A stretch of DNA of 64,000 nt from QHXW01 sp035297145. GTDB taxonomy: Bacteria; Acidobacteriota; Terriglobia; Bryobacterales; Bryobacteraceae. The stretch is taken from assembly GCA_035297145.1 (NCBI GenBank), contig DATGZN010000113.1, positions 124,001 through 188,000 on the forward strand, read 5' to 3'. A program made the position numbers and the translations under genes. The stretch's first letter is position 1; each line of letters starts with the position of its first letter. Under the pieces are notes generated by a model, which had not been told where the DNA came from, ran no database searches, and saw only the letters and a program-made list of their open reading frames with translations. Positions 54,394 to 63,020 of the stretch are shown here, piece by piece.

Positions 54394-54488
54394 CGTGCTA
54401 ACGGTTACCTACCTACCCCCCCGTTTCTTCTCCCGCAGTTGATAATGCGGTCAACCCGGATCGTCTTGGGCACGGATTCGCTCTGCCC

Positions 54489-55135
54489 TCATGTCGATTC
54501 CAAGTCGTTACGCTCCACCTCTTGCGCTGGGACGCCGCCTGTGGGAATGAGCATTGTTGCACCTCGCCGCAGCACTCCGGGATTGTGTGAGTCGCGCCAA
54601 TGCATGTAGGCAAAACCGGCTAGGAGTGAAACGAGAAACAGGTAGGGCGTCATATTGTAGGGCCAGGTGGGTTCCGGGTAGACGGTGACAAAGAGAACCG
54701 GCAGCTGGGCCAGCGTCGCGATCCATGGGATCACCACGTGTTGCCAAACCGTGAACTTGGCCGGCTGTTCCCGACGCATGTAAGGTGTCAAGGCCAGGTT
54801 CGCCATTGCATACACGACAATAACTGCAAGCGTTGCAATTGTTCCAAGGAAACCGAAGATGTAATCGGGCTGCAACAAGAATCCCACTAACAGCATTGCC
54901 GCAATACCGGATATCTGGACAAAAGCGATCGCGAACGTGGGCGTCCGGTGGGGCAGGGAGCGTGCCCGCCCGGCCCATGGTGTACATTACGCGTGACGCA
55001 GCATTGGTACAGGCAAGACCGACGCCCACGGCGCTGTTGATGATGGCAAGAACCACAAACCACCAGCCGGCGCCCCAGAGCGTGTGGCCAAGAACGTAGT
55101 AAGGATTGGAATTGGAGGCGAAGCCGGCCATGTTG
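54489..55135 (-). pseudogene. Remnant of a second APC permease: 5' truncated and frameshifted
   Basis: Only the C-terminal portion is present, about 210 codons. From right to left the minus strand reads AGFASNSNPYYVLGHTLWGA and SAVGVGLACTNAASRVMYTM, then shifts frame at a run of four G near 54949-54953. It resumes as RTPTFAIAFVQISGIAAMLL and continues to the stop at 54489. The missing N-terminal part (about 250 to 300 codons) should lie beyond 55135, but the sequence there belongs to an unrelated protein on the other strand. This is a decayed gene or an assembly joint. Confidence 0.72.
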
Positions 55136-55149
55136 CCCGTGCCCCAACG

Positions 55150-55668
55150 GCTGACGACTTGCCGCCGCCTGCGCAAGACTACGTCAAGGAATTTGCCGGA
55201 ATCTATTTCGAGGCCATGAACCAATGGTTCGCGCTCTTGCGAATCGGTCAGACTGGTGATGTCCTCAGCCGGGTTATTCAAACGAAGCTGCCTTTCGGGA
55301 AGTTCGGCATCTATCTCAACGCTGGCCATCTGATTCATCTCGATGAGTGGGTCAGCTCGCCGATTTTTCCCGGGTCCATGGTTCCGATCCACTCCGGGAT
55401 GGCTATGCAGGTCGATGTAATTCCGTCCTCTGCCACGTACTGCTCGACCCGCATGGAGGATGGCGTCGTGATTGCCGGCCGGGATCTGCAAGAAAAGCTG
55501 CGGCTGCACTATCCAGCCTGCTTTTCTCGATGCCTAGGCCGGCGGGAGTTCATGCGAAACACTCTGGGAATCGAGGTCAATGACGATGTCCTGCCGCTAT
55601 CGAACATGCCGGCGATCGTGCCGCCTTATTTTCTCGGCCCAAACCGGATCCTGGTTCTGACGAACTGA
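55150..55668 (+). pseudogene. C-terminal fragment of an M24 metallopeptidase-like (Xaa-Pro-type) protein
   Basis: About 170 residues with protein-like sequence starting near DDLPPPAQDYVKEFAGIYFE. It includes GHLIHLDEWVSSPIFPGSMV, the metal-site-like MVPIHSGMAMQVDVIPSS and TRMEDGVVIAG, ending FLGPNRILVLTN. The MQVDVIPSS and RMEDGVV segments resemble the C-terminal pita-bread domain of M24 peptidases such as Xaa-Pro aminopeptidase relatives. The N-terminal two thirds are missing and the frame opens directly beside the permease remnant. A start at 55084 would include sequence complementary to the permease and is not credible. Confidence 0.5.
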
Positions 55669-55719
55669 CATAAAGTCGGGCCGGAAAAAAGAGAACAGGA
55701 AGGATCCCGCGGTGGACAC

Positions 55720-57321
55720 CTACCAGAGCCACGTATACAGAACGATGGTGACTACAACCAGCAGCGTAAGCTGCACGCGCCAATCGGAGAACCCGCGCAG
55801 GGCTTCAGGAGCGCTGCTCCAGTCGACCGTCAGCCGTTGCAACGTACCAGGATTCACGCGCGGCGTAAACGCCGAAACGGCGAATAGGATTCCGACAACC
55901 ACAAGAGTTCCCCAAAGCCCCCGGTACGTGTAGTTCATAGTGAACTCCGTATGTAACCAGGGAAAGATCCGTCTTCCTGTGGATTCCCCGATTAACTGAT
56001 CCCACACGAACATCATCGCCAGGATGCTGCCCCCCAGAACGGAAGCAACCGCGCCCTGCACCGTCACTCGTTTGCTCATGATCCCGAAAAAGATCGCCGG
56101 AGCCACCGGAATCGTTAGATAGATCGAAATGGTTTGCAGGTATTTGTAAAGACCGTCGGGAGTTTTGTAGATCAGGTACGCCGCGATAACCCCCAGAACA
56201 GTAGCCATAACAATGGCCATTCGCCCGAGTAATACCTGTTTGGGCTCGCTTGTGGCGGGCCGGAAATGAAGGACAAAATCTCGAACCACCAGCGTTGAGA
56301 CAGAATTCATCACCGAGAGCGTGGAGCCGATCAGCGATGCCAGCAGCGCGGCCAGAACCAGACCGCGAATTCCATTGGGAAGCAGTTCGTTGAGCAGCGT
56401 GATGAACGTCGTTTTGGAATCGCGGCCCGGGAACAACGCCAACGCGATCACGCCAGGTAGCGCAAAGATGAATACCGGCGATACCTTCAAAAGAACTGTG
56501 AACATGGCGCCCCAGCGCGCCTGCAAGATGTCGCGCGCGCCCAGCACCCGCTGCACGTTCACCTGGTCCATGCCCCAATAAAACGTTCCGCCGTAAAATG
56601 CTCCAGCCACGATGCCCCAGAACGGATAATTCGGATCGGACGCGGGTTTTGCGATGTGAATCGCCTCCGGCACCTTCTGCGCGAGTCCGGCCCAACCGCC
56701 GGCCTTGTCCAGGCCCACCGCCAGCATCAGGCCGCAGCCCAGTATCATGATGCCGGTCTGAATGGAATCGGTGTACGCGACCGCTGTGAATCCGCCGATG
56801 ATGGTGACCACCGCCGCAATCGCGCCCATCAAGGCGACTACCTCCATGATGTCCCACCCGATCAGCCCATGTAGCACGAGTGCCCCCGCGTACAGGTGAA
56901 ACGCCATTTTGGTCATGATGGAAATCACCAGCATCAACGCCGAAAAGAACGCCCGCGCGGTGGCGTTGTAGCGCATCTCCAGGAATTCCGGAATTGTGTA
57001 AACCTTGTTGCGCAGGTAATACGGAAATAGAAACCCGGCTGCGATTCCCAAAGGAATGCAGGTGCACAGCTCCACTGTTCCCGCGCAGAGCCCATAGCGA
57101 TAGGCATCCCCGGAAAGCCCCACCAGGTGTTCAGCGCCTATATTTGTCGCGTATAACGATGCGCCCACGATGGGCCACGTCAAGCTGCGGCCCGCCAGGA
57201 AGTACGTCGCACTGCTGTCGCTGGAGTGGCGGCGCACCGCCAGAGAAAGGCCGAATCCAATGCTGCCCACTAAAGCAATCAGACAAATGATCCAATCCAA
57301 CGCGGTGAGCGAGAGACTCAT
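55720..57321 (-). CDS. Sodium:solute symporter (SSS family), SGLT-like
   Basis: 533 residues from the ATG at 57321; a longer open frame reads back into the next gene and is rejected. About 13 to 14 membrane helices. Signatures: FLAGRSLTWPIVGASLYATN and IGAEHLVGLSGDAYRYGL in the first helices, GGFTAVAYTDSIQTGIMILG for the family signature, and the Na-site helix around SLIGSTLSVMNSVSTLVVRD. It couples Na+ to uptake of a sugar, cyclitol or similar solute. Its start overlaps the NCS1 permease stop by four bases (57318-57321), so both are in one operon, divergent from the sugar-oxidation operon starting at 58745. Confidence 0.92.
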   Translation of the reverse strand: MSLSLTALDWIICLIALVGSIGFGLSLAVRRHSSDSSATYFLAGRSLTWPIVGASLYATNIGAEHLVGLSGDAYRYGLCAGTVELCTCIPLGIAAGFLFPYYLRNKVYTIPEFLEMRYNATARAFFSALMLVISIMTKMAFHLYAGALVLHGLIGWDIMEVVALMGAIAAVVTIIGGFTAVAYTDSIQTGIMILGCGLMLAVGLDKAGGWAGLAQKVPEAIHIAKPASDPNYPFWGIVAGAFYGGTFYWGMDQVNVQRVLGARDILQARWGAMFTVLLKVSPVFIFALPGVIALALFPGRDSKTTFITLLNELLPNGIRGLVLAALLASLIGSTLSVMNSVSTLVVRDFVLHFRPATSEPKQVLLGRMAIVMATVLGVIAAYLIYKTPDGLYKYLQTISIYLTIPVAPAIFFGIMSKRVTVQGAVASVLGGSILAMMFVWDQLIGESTGRRIFPWLHTEFTMNYTYRGLWGTLVVVGILFAVSAFTPRVNPGTLQRLTVDWSSAPEALRGFSDWRVQLTLLVVVTIVLYTWLW

Positions 57322-58643
57322 TGAGCGGCCGGGATTATGTCGATCGGACCGGACTGCCAGCCGATTTTCGCGAGAACCACATAAACGACGAAACCGGTGA
57401 TCGTGCTGTAGACCGTCGCGGGCGCCACGTACGCTTTCCATTCCGCCAGACCGGGAAGGAACGGTACAATGCCCACCAGAAAGCCCGCCGCCCATGCGCC
57501 ATAGCCGGCGAAATTGATTCCCTGCCTCGGCCCTGCCCACTTCTTTCCCGACAGCAGATAATCCGCCAGAATGGCTCCGCACACCGGACCAAATGACGCG
57601 CCGATGATCTGGAAAAATGGCACCAGGTGCGACGCGACGCCGGTCGATGCCAAAATAACCGAAACCGTCACCCCGGCCATGATCACAGGCGTCCGGCGCA
57701 AGTTCGGCAGCATGGTTGAGAAGCTGTTTCCCATAATGAACGCGCAGAAACACGCGCCGGGCACGGAGGCAATCGCGTACAGAACGAAAATCGCGCGTGA
57801 AAGTGAGCCGCCGATCACGCCAATCAACCCATCGAAATTGTAAGAGGAAAGCTCGGGATGCGTGCTGTGCGCGCCAGCCATCGCGAACAGGGTCAGGCCG
57901 CCCGCATAGAGGATTGCTAATCCGATTCCTACCAGACCACCCAGCCGTACATCGCTGGCGTTCCGGTTCTCCATGCCGAAATCGGCGCCCGCGGCCCCGG
58001 CGGTGGCAAAGAAGCCTGTGACGATTTCAACCAGCAGGATGAAACCACCCAGCGAATCGTGCTGCTGCGGTGAGTAATTGGAAAATCCCGAATAGGTCCT
58101 CGAAAAGACAACCAGGAGCATCACAAACGGGATAATGTTGACGAACAAAGCCACTCGTCCCACATACCGTATGCCTTTGGCTGCGATCCAAGCCATCGAA
58201 TACGCCCAGAGCACTGCAATGAGAATGTATGCCGCTGTACCTGCTTCCGCGTTTCTGCCCGCCGCCTTCAAAATGAATTTGGTCGACAAATCAGTCGATA
58301 CGCTGTACCAGCCAGCCTGCAACGCGCCCATCAGTAAACCGGGAATCAGGTACCCGCCCTTCACGCCAAAGGTGGAACTGCCGACGATATAAAGCGGGAA
58401 TCCTGTTTTCATGCCCAGCATCGCCGGGGCGTAGTAATAGAGTCCGAAGCACAGGACCGCGGCTGTGCAAAGAGCCGCGAGCGACCAGCCCAATCCCGCA
58501 CGATTCAACGTCCCATCGGCTACCGCTTGGTAGAACCCGATCCACAAGAACACTCCGGCATATGTCGGCGCCGTGTTCGTATACCACGGGGCGCGGGACG
58601 CCGCCGGCCGCGGCGTAGCTTTCGCGATGTACTCTGGCGGCAT
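57318..58643 (-). CDS. NCS1-family permease (cytosine/purine/allantoin-type)
   Basis: 441 residues from the ATG at 58643; an ATG at 58691 is a possible alternative. About 12 helices. The opening MPPEYIAKATPRPAASRAPW and YTNTAPTYAGVFLWIGFYQ is common to a distinct NCS1 group in Acidobacteria and Planctomycetes. Other marks: GFPLYIVGSSTFGVKGGYLI and TAGAAGADFGMENRNASDVR. It would import a nucleobase-like or hydantoin-like substrate; given the partner symporter and oxidation operon, a polar cyclic compound is possible (inference). The 101 bases to the divergent operon include both promoters. Confidence 0.85.
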   Translation of the reverse strand: MPPEYIAKATPRPAASRAPWYTNTAPTYAGVFLWIGFYQAVADGTLNRAGLGWSLAALCTAAVLCFGLYYYAPAMLGMKTGFPLYIVGSSTFGVKGGYLIPGLLMGALQAGWYSVSTDLSTKFILKAAGRNAEAGTAAYILIAVLWAYSMAWIAAKGIRYVGRVALFVNIIPFVMLLVVFSRTYSGFSNYSPQQHDSLGGFILLVEIVTGFFATAGAAGADFGMENRNASDVRLGGLVGIGLAILYAGGLTLFAMAGAHSTHPELSSYNFDGLIGVIGGSLSRAIFVLYAIASVPGACFCAFIMGNSFSTMLPNLRRTPVIMAGVTVSVILASTGVASHLVPFFQIIGASFGPVCGAILADYLLSGKKWAGPRQGINFAGYGAWAAGFLVGIVPFLPGLAEWKAYVAPATVYSTITGFVVYVVLAKIGWQSGPIDIIPAAQ

Positions 58644-58744
58644 AGATAAATCCGACAGCTTAATTCTTGCGCTGCGGCGGTTTCGTATCATATCATCGAT
58701 CTGCAATACAGAACAAAGTTCTAAAAACTAGGAGACTCCAGCCC

Positions 58745-60067
58745 ATGGAGCAGTCTCGTTTCAATCGCAGAGAGTTCACCCGCCGCGCGACGGGCACTGC
58801 CGCTCTGACGCTCGCCGCCCCCATTGCCGCGGCACAGAAGCCAGCTTCTCCTAACGACCGCATTCGCATGGGTTTCATAGGCGTGGGCGAAATGGGGTCC
58901 GGCGACCTCGCCGATCTGATGCGCACGGGCCAAATCGACGTTGTCGCGATCGCCGATCCCTACCAGCCCCATCTCGACGAGGCCCTCGAAAAAACCGACG
59001 GGAAAGCCAAAGGCTTCAAGGATTTCCGCCACGTTCTTGACATCAAGGAAATTGACGCGGTCTGCATTGCGACGCCCGATCACTGGCATGCCATCCCCAT
59101 GATCATGGCCTGTGAAGCCGGCAAGGACGTTTACGTCGAAAAGCCCATCTCCCACACAATCCATGAAGGCAGAAGGATGGTTGACGCAGCCGAGCGTCAC
59201 AACCGCATCGTTCAGGTCGGCACCCAGCAGCGCTCGGGTGCGCATTTTCAAAAAGCCGTCGAACTGGTCCGTTCCGGCAAAATCGGCAAAGTGATGCGCG
59301 TGGATTCCTGGATCAACTGGGATCGGCCCGTCGATTGGTTGGGAAACCCGCCCGATACGGATGCTCCCGCATGGCTGGATTGGGATCTTTGGCTCGGCCC
59401 CGCGCCGGTGCGCGCATTTAATCGCAACCGATGCATCGCGAACTTTCGTTGGTTCTGGGACTACGCGAATGGCATGCTGACCGACTGGGGCGTGCACCTG
59501 CTCGACGTCGTGCATTGGGGCATGGGCGTGGAATCGCCGCGCACCGCGACCTTCGCCGGCGGCAAGTATGTCACCGACAACAATACCGAGACGCCGGACA
59601 CGTTCGAAGTGCTCTATGAATACCCAGCGTCACCGGTGAGCGGCAAAGAGTTCATCGTAACCTTCAGTTCCCGATTCACCAACTCACACGAGGACGGCGT
59701 CCACACGCACGGCATCGAGTTCTTCGGAACCGAAGGCACGCTACTGGTCGACCGCGGCGGGTTCACGCTGTGGCCGGAGGTGAATCGGCTGGACGAAGTC
59801 CCCGCCGAGCCTTTGATTCGCAGCGATACGTCCGCCCAGCACTATCCTCACGTTCTGAATTTCATCGAGTGTGTTCGGTCACGACATAAACCGCACTCGG
59901 ACATCGCTACGATGCACCGGTCCACGGTTGCGCCGCTGCTAGGCGTGATCTCGCAGAAGGTGGGCCGCAAACTGGTTTGGGACGCCCAGCAGGAGCGTTG
60001 CGCCGGTGACGAGGAAGCCAATCGTTATCTGACCAAAGAGTATCGAAAACCCTGGAACGTTGCGTGA
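58745..60067 (+). CDS. Tat-exported Gfo/Idh/MocA oxidoreductase
   Basis: 440 residues from ATG at 58745, with AGGAGA 10 bases upstream. Twin-arginine leader NRREFTRRATGTAALTLAAP cleaved near IAAAQ. Rossmann motif IRMGFIGVGEMGSGDLADLM, EKP motif YVEKPISHTIHEGRRMVDAA, and substrate region VQVGTQQRSGAHFQKAVELV. The later FRWFWDYANGMLTDWGVHLL is typical of the exported group of this family in Acidobacteria, Bacteroidetes and Planctomycetes. It probably acts in the periplasm with tightly bound NAD(P), on glycosides or sugars. It overlaps the next gene by four bases. Confidence 0.92.
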   Translation: MEQSRFNRREFTRRATGTAALTLAAPIAAAQKPASPNDRIRMGFIGVGEMGSGDLADLMRTGQIDVVAIADPYQPHLDEALEKTDGKAKGFKDFRHVLDIKEIDAVCIATPDHWHAIPMIMACEAGKDVYVEKPISHTIHEGRRMVDAAERHNRIVQVGTQQRSGAHFQKAVELVRSGKIGKVMRVDSWINWDRPVDWLGNPPDTDAPAWLDWDLWLGPAPVRAFNRNRCIANFRWFWDYANGMLTDWGVHLLDVVHWGMGVESPRTATFAGGKYVTDNNTETPDTFEVLYEYPASPVSGKEFIVTFSSRFTNSHEDGVHTHGIEFFGTEGTLLVDRGGFTLWPEVNRLDEVPAEPLIRSDTSAQHYPHVLNFIECVRSRHKPHSDIATMHRSTVAPLLGVISQKVGRKLVWDAQQERCAGDEEANRYLTKEYRKPWNVA

Positions 60068-60948
60068 GAGAAACCATGAGAAAAATCAGCCGTAAGGAAT
60101 TCCTCCAGTCCACTGCAGCCGGATTATTGTTCACTCGATCGCGAGCACAGGCCACGCCACTCGGCTTGCCCATCGGCATCCAGCCGTACACCGTACGTAA
60201 TGACCTGAAGGCCGATTTCGAGGGCACGCTGCGCAAGATCGCCGCCATCGGCTACAAGGAAATCGAGGTCAGCGGAGGTGAAGGCTACGGCGATTTCTAC
60301 GGCCACAAGCCGCCCGAACTGAAAAAAATCCTGGATGACGTGGGCCTGCGTGCGCCCAGTTGCCATTTCGGCGCACCGAAGGATGACGCCGGTTGGGCCC
60401 GCAACATTGAAGACGCCCATCAACTGGGTCTCGAGTACATGTTATCCACCACGCGCTCCGAGTGGCAGAAATCGCTTGATGGCTGGAAACGCACGGGCGA
60501 CTGGTTCAATCACCTGGCCGAGCAGTGCCACAAGGCCGGTCTCGGCTTCGCCTATCACAATCACAATTTCGAATATCGTGTTTATAACGGCGTCGTAGGT
60601 TATGACGAGCTTCTTAACTCCTCGGACAAAGACCTGGTCAAAATGCAGATGGACTGCTTCTGGACCACTTTCGCCGGCAAAGATCCTGTTGAGTATCTCC
60701 AGAAATACCCCGGCCGTTTCGTCATGCTGCACATCAAGGATCTCAAACCGGGCTTCAAGCCCACCACCGATGGATTCAAGGGCAACCCTTTCACCGAGGT
60801 CGGCACCGGCGTCATCGACTGGAAGAAAATCTTCGCGGCCGCTGCCGGTGAGGGCGTAAAACATTACTACGTTGAGCAGGACAATTGGGACCGGCCATCT
60901 CTCGAGAGCGCGCGCATGAGTTTCGATTATCTAAACAAGCTCGCATGA
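60064..60948 (+). CDS. Tat-exported sugar phosphate isomerase/epimerase-like TIM barrel
   Basis: 294 residues. The leader reads MRKISRKEFLQSTAAGLLF, with SRKEF in the place of SRRxF (Lys for one Arg, tolerated by Tat). The xylose isomerase-like barrel follows, starting GIQPYTVRNDLKADFEGTLR. Metal ligands are seen as Glu in YKEIEVSGG, His-Asn in FAYHNHNFEYR, Asp in KMQMDCFWT and His in VMLHIKDLKPG. It would isomerise or epimerise a sugar or its 3-keto derivative in the periplasm. Four-base overlaps on both sides show strict coupling. Confidence 0.9.
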   Translation: MRETMRKISRKEFLQSTAAGLLFTRSRAQATPLGLPIGIQPYTVRNDLKADFEGTLRKIAAIGYKEIEVSGGEGYGDFYGHKPPELKKILDDVGLRAPSCHFGAPKDDAGWARNIEDAHQLGLEYMLSTTRSEWQKSLDGWKRTGDWFNHLAEQCHKAGLGFAYHNHNFEYRVYNGVVGYDELLNSSDKDLVKMQMDCFWTTFAGKDPVEYLQKYPGRFVMLHIKDLKPGFKPTTDGFKGNPFTEVGTGVIDWKKIFAAAAGEGVKHYYVEQDNWDRPSLESARMSFDYLNKLA

Positions 60949-61898
60949 AACTGGGTCTGTTCACCGCTCTATTCTCCGATCTCACGCTCGACGATGTGAT
61001 CCGCCGCATCCAGCCGCTGGGTATCCAGGCGGTGGAACTGGCAGCCGGTAACTACGGCGCACCCGCGCACGTGCATCCGGATTGGATCAACCAGCCGGGT
61101 AAGCTCGCCGAACTCCGCGCGAAGTTGGACGATGCGGGTCTTATCATCAGTGCGCTCGGGTGCGGCGGCAACGTGCTGCATCCGACTCTTGGCCAGCAGC
61201 ATGCCGAAACACAGCGCCGCACCATCCTATTGGCCGAGAAGCTGGGCGTCTCGACAGTCATCGACTTCTCCGGTTGCCCGGGCGACTCGGAGAATGCGAA
61301 GTACCCGAACTTCGTGACCGTGGCGTGGCCGCCCGACTACCCCGAGATTCTCAAGTGGCAGTGGGAAGAAAGAGTCTTTCCATTCTGGCGTGAGCGGGCG
61401 CAGTTCGCACGAGATCACGGCGTCCGCATCGCCCTCGAGATGCATCCTGGTTTCGTGGTTTACTCGCCCGAGACATTGCTCCGCCTTCGCGCGGACGCCG
61501 GATCCAATATCGGATGTAACTTCGACCCGAGCCACTTATTCTGGCAAGGCATCGACCCCTGTCTCGCCGTGCGAAAACTTGGCGAAGCCATTTTCCATGT
61601 GCACGCCAAAGATACGCGCATCTACGAATCCAACGCTCGCTTGAATGGCGTTCTCGATACCAAACCCTACGGCGATGAGGCCAATCGTTCCTGGATGTTT
61701 CGCACCGTAGGTTTCGGCCATGGCCCGGACTTCTGGAACGACTTCATCTCGACGCTCTCCATGATCGGATACGACGGTGTAATCTCGATCGAGCACGAGG
61801 ACAGCCTGATGTCGGTGGAAGACGGCCTGGAGAAGGCCGCGACTTTTCTCAAACAGGTCCTCATCAATAAGAAACTCGCCAAAATGTGGTGGGCTTAG
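60945..61898 (+). CDS. Cytosolic sugar phosphate isomerase/epimerase-like TIM barrel
   Basis: 317 residues from the ATG at 60945 (ATGA overlap). No signal peptide: it opens MKLGLFTALFSDLTLDDVIR and goes straight into the barrel (QAVELAAGNYG). Metal-binding positions: Glu in IALEMHPGFVV, Asp-His in NFDPSHLFWQG, His in FHVHAKDTRIY and Glu near VISIEHEDSLM. The KDTRIYESNARLNGVLD segment is common in the hydroxypyruvate isomerase/IolE-type group. It may act on the product of the exported pair after uptake. The gap to the next gene is 6 bases. Confidence 0.92.
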   Translation: MKLGLFTALFSDLTLDDVIRRIQPLGIQAVELAAGNYGAPAHVHPDWINQPGKLAELRAKLDDAGLIISALGCGGNVLHPTLGQQHAETQRRTILLAEKLGVSTVIDFSGCPGDSENAKYPNFVTVAWPPDYPEILKWQWEERVFPFWRERAQFARDHGVRIALEMHPGFVVYSPETLLRLRADAGSNIGCNFDPSHLFWQGIDPCLAVRKLGEAIFHVHAKDTRIYESNARLNGVLDTKPYGDEANRSWMFRTVGFGHGPDFWNDFISTLSMIGYDGVISIEHEDSLMSVEDGLEKAATFLKQVLINKKLAKMWWA

Positions 61899-61904
61899 CC
61901 GATC

Positions 61905-63020
61905 ATGGCTACCGACGTTGGAGTCGCACTACTTGGCACTGGCTTCATGGGCAAGGCCCATTCGAACGCCTTCCGGCAAGTCAGCCGGTTTTTTCCCGGC
62001 AAGCTCGAGCCGCGGATGCGCGTGATCTGCGGGACGAACGGGCCCAAAGCACAAGCCGCGGCAGAGCAATACGGCTGGGAGGAAGCCGACACCGACTGGC
62101 GCCGGGCCATTGAGCGTAAAGACATCGACATCATCGATATCTGCACGCCCAACCATCTGCATGCCGAGCAGATTATTGCTGCGGCCGCTGCCGGCAAGCA
62201 CATCATCTGCGAAAAGCCGCTCGCGGCGTCGCTCGCCGAGGCTCGCGCAGCCGCTGACGCCGTCGACCGTGCCGGCGTGAAGAACATGCTGATGTTCAAC
62301 TATCGCCGCGTCCCAGCGGTGGCGCAGGCACACCAGATGATCGAGGCTGGCCGGCTGGGGCGAATTTATCACTACCGCGGCGTTTACCTGCAGGACAATC
62401 TGGTTGATCCTCTCCGCCCGCTTTCCTGGCGCATGCAGAAGCAGTTTGCAGGCAGCGGCGCGCTAGGCGATATCGGATCGCACGCTGTCGACCTCGCCTT
62501 GTGGCTGAATGGTGACATCGAATCCGTCATCGGAATGTTGACAACGTTCATTAAGGAGCGGCCGTCCGGTGCGGCTCCAGGCGAAGTGACGGTCGATGAT
62601 GACGCCAGCTTCCTCGCGCGGTTTCGCAATGGAAGTGTGGGAGTATTCTCCGCATCGCGCTTCTGCACCGGCAGGCGCAATGCCAATACCTTCGACATTT
62701 ACGGCGGTGACGGAAGCCTTCGCTTCGATTTAGAGCGCTTGAACGAACTGGAATGGTACGATCGCACCGCACCCGTCGTCGATCGCGGCTTCCGGACTAT
62801 GCCCATTCTTGAGCGCGATCATCCTTATGTCGCAGCATGGTGGCCGGTAGGTCATGCTCTCGGATGGGAGCATACCTTCGTCCATGCCATCCACGACTTT
62901 CTAACCTGCCTGGAGCAAAACCGCATGCCCGAACCGAACTTTCACGACGGCGTGAAGGTGCAAGCCGTTCTGGAGGCGGTTCAATTCTCGGCTCAAGCGG
63001 GGATGTGGCAGGCGCTATGA
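61905..63020 (+). CDS. Cytosolic Gfo/Idh/MocA oxidoreductase
   Basis: 371 residues. Rossmann motif VALLGTGFMGKAHSNAFRQV, EKP motif ICEKPLAASLAEARAAADAV and catalytic region GSGALGDIGSHAVDLALWLN, where Asp and His are the usual acid-base residues. The GxMGKAHSNAFRQV opening is seen in levoglucosan dehydrogenase and 3-dehydro-sugar forming relatives (inference from pattern only). It is the fourth member of this superfamily in 13 kb. It overlaps the next dehydrogenase by four bases. Confidence 0.93.
   Translation: MATDVGVALLGTGFMGKAHSNAFRQVSRFFPGKLEPRMRVICGTNGPKAQAAAEQYGWEEADTDWRRAIERKDIDIIDICTPNHLHAEQIIAAAAAGKHIICEKPLAASLAEARAAADAVDRAGVKNMLMFNYRRVPAVAQAHQMIEAGRLGRIYHYRGVYLQDNLVDPLRPLSWRMQKQFAGSGALGDIGSHAVDLALWLNGDIESVIGMLTTFIKERPSGAAPGEVTVDDDASFLARFRNGSVGVFSASRFCTGRRNANTFDIYGGDGSLRFDLERLNELEWYDRTAPVVDRGFRTMPILERDHPYVAAWWPVGHALGWEHTFVHAIHDFLTCLEQNRMPEPNFHDGVKVQAVLEAVQFSAQAGMWQAL

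Noticed and set aside
57322..57753. N-terminal extension of the SSS symporter frame
   Set aside because: These residues are antisense or out of frame to the NCS1 permease gene and look random; the ATG at 57321 with ATGA overlap is the real start.
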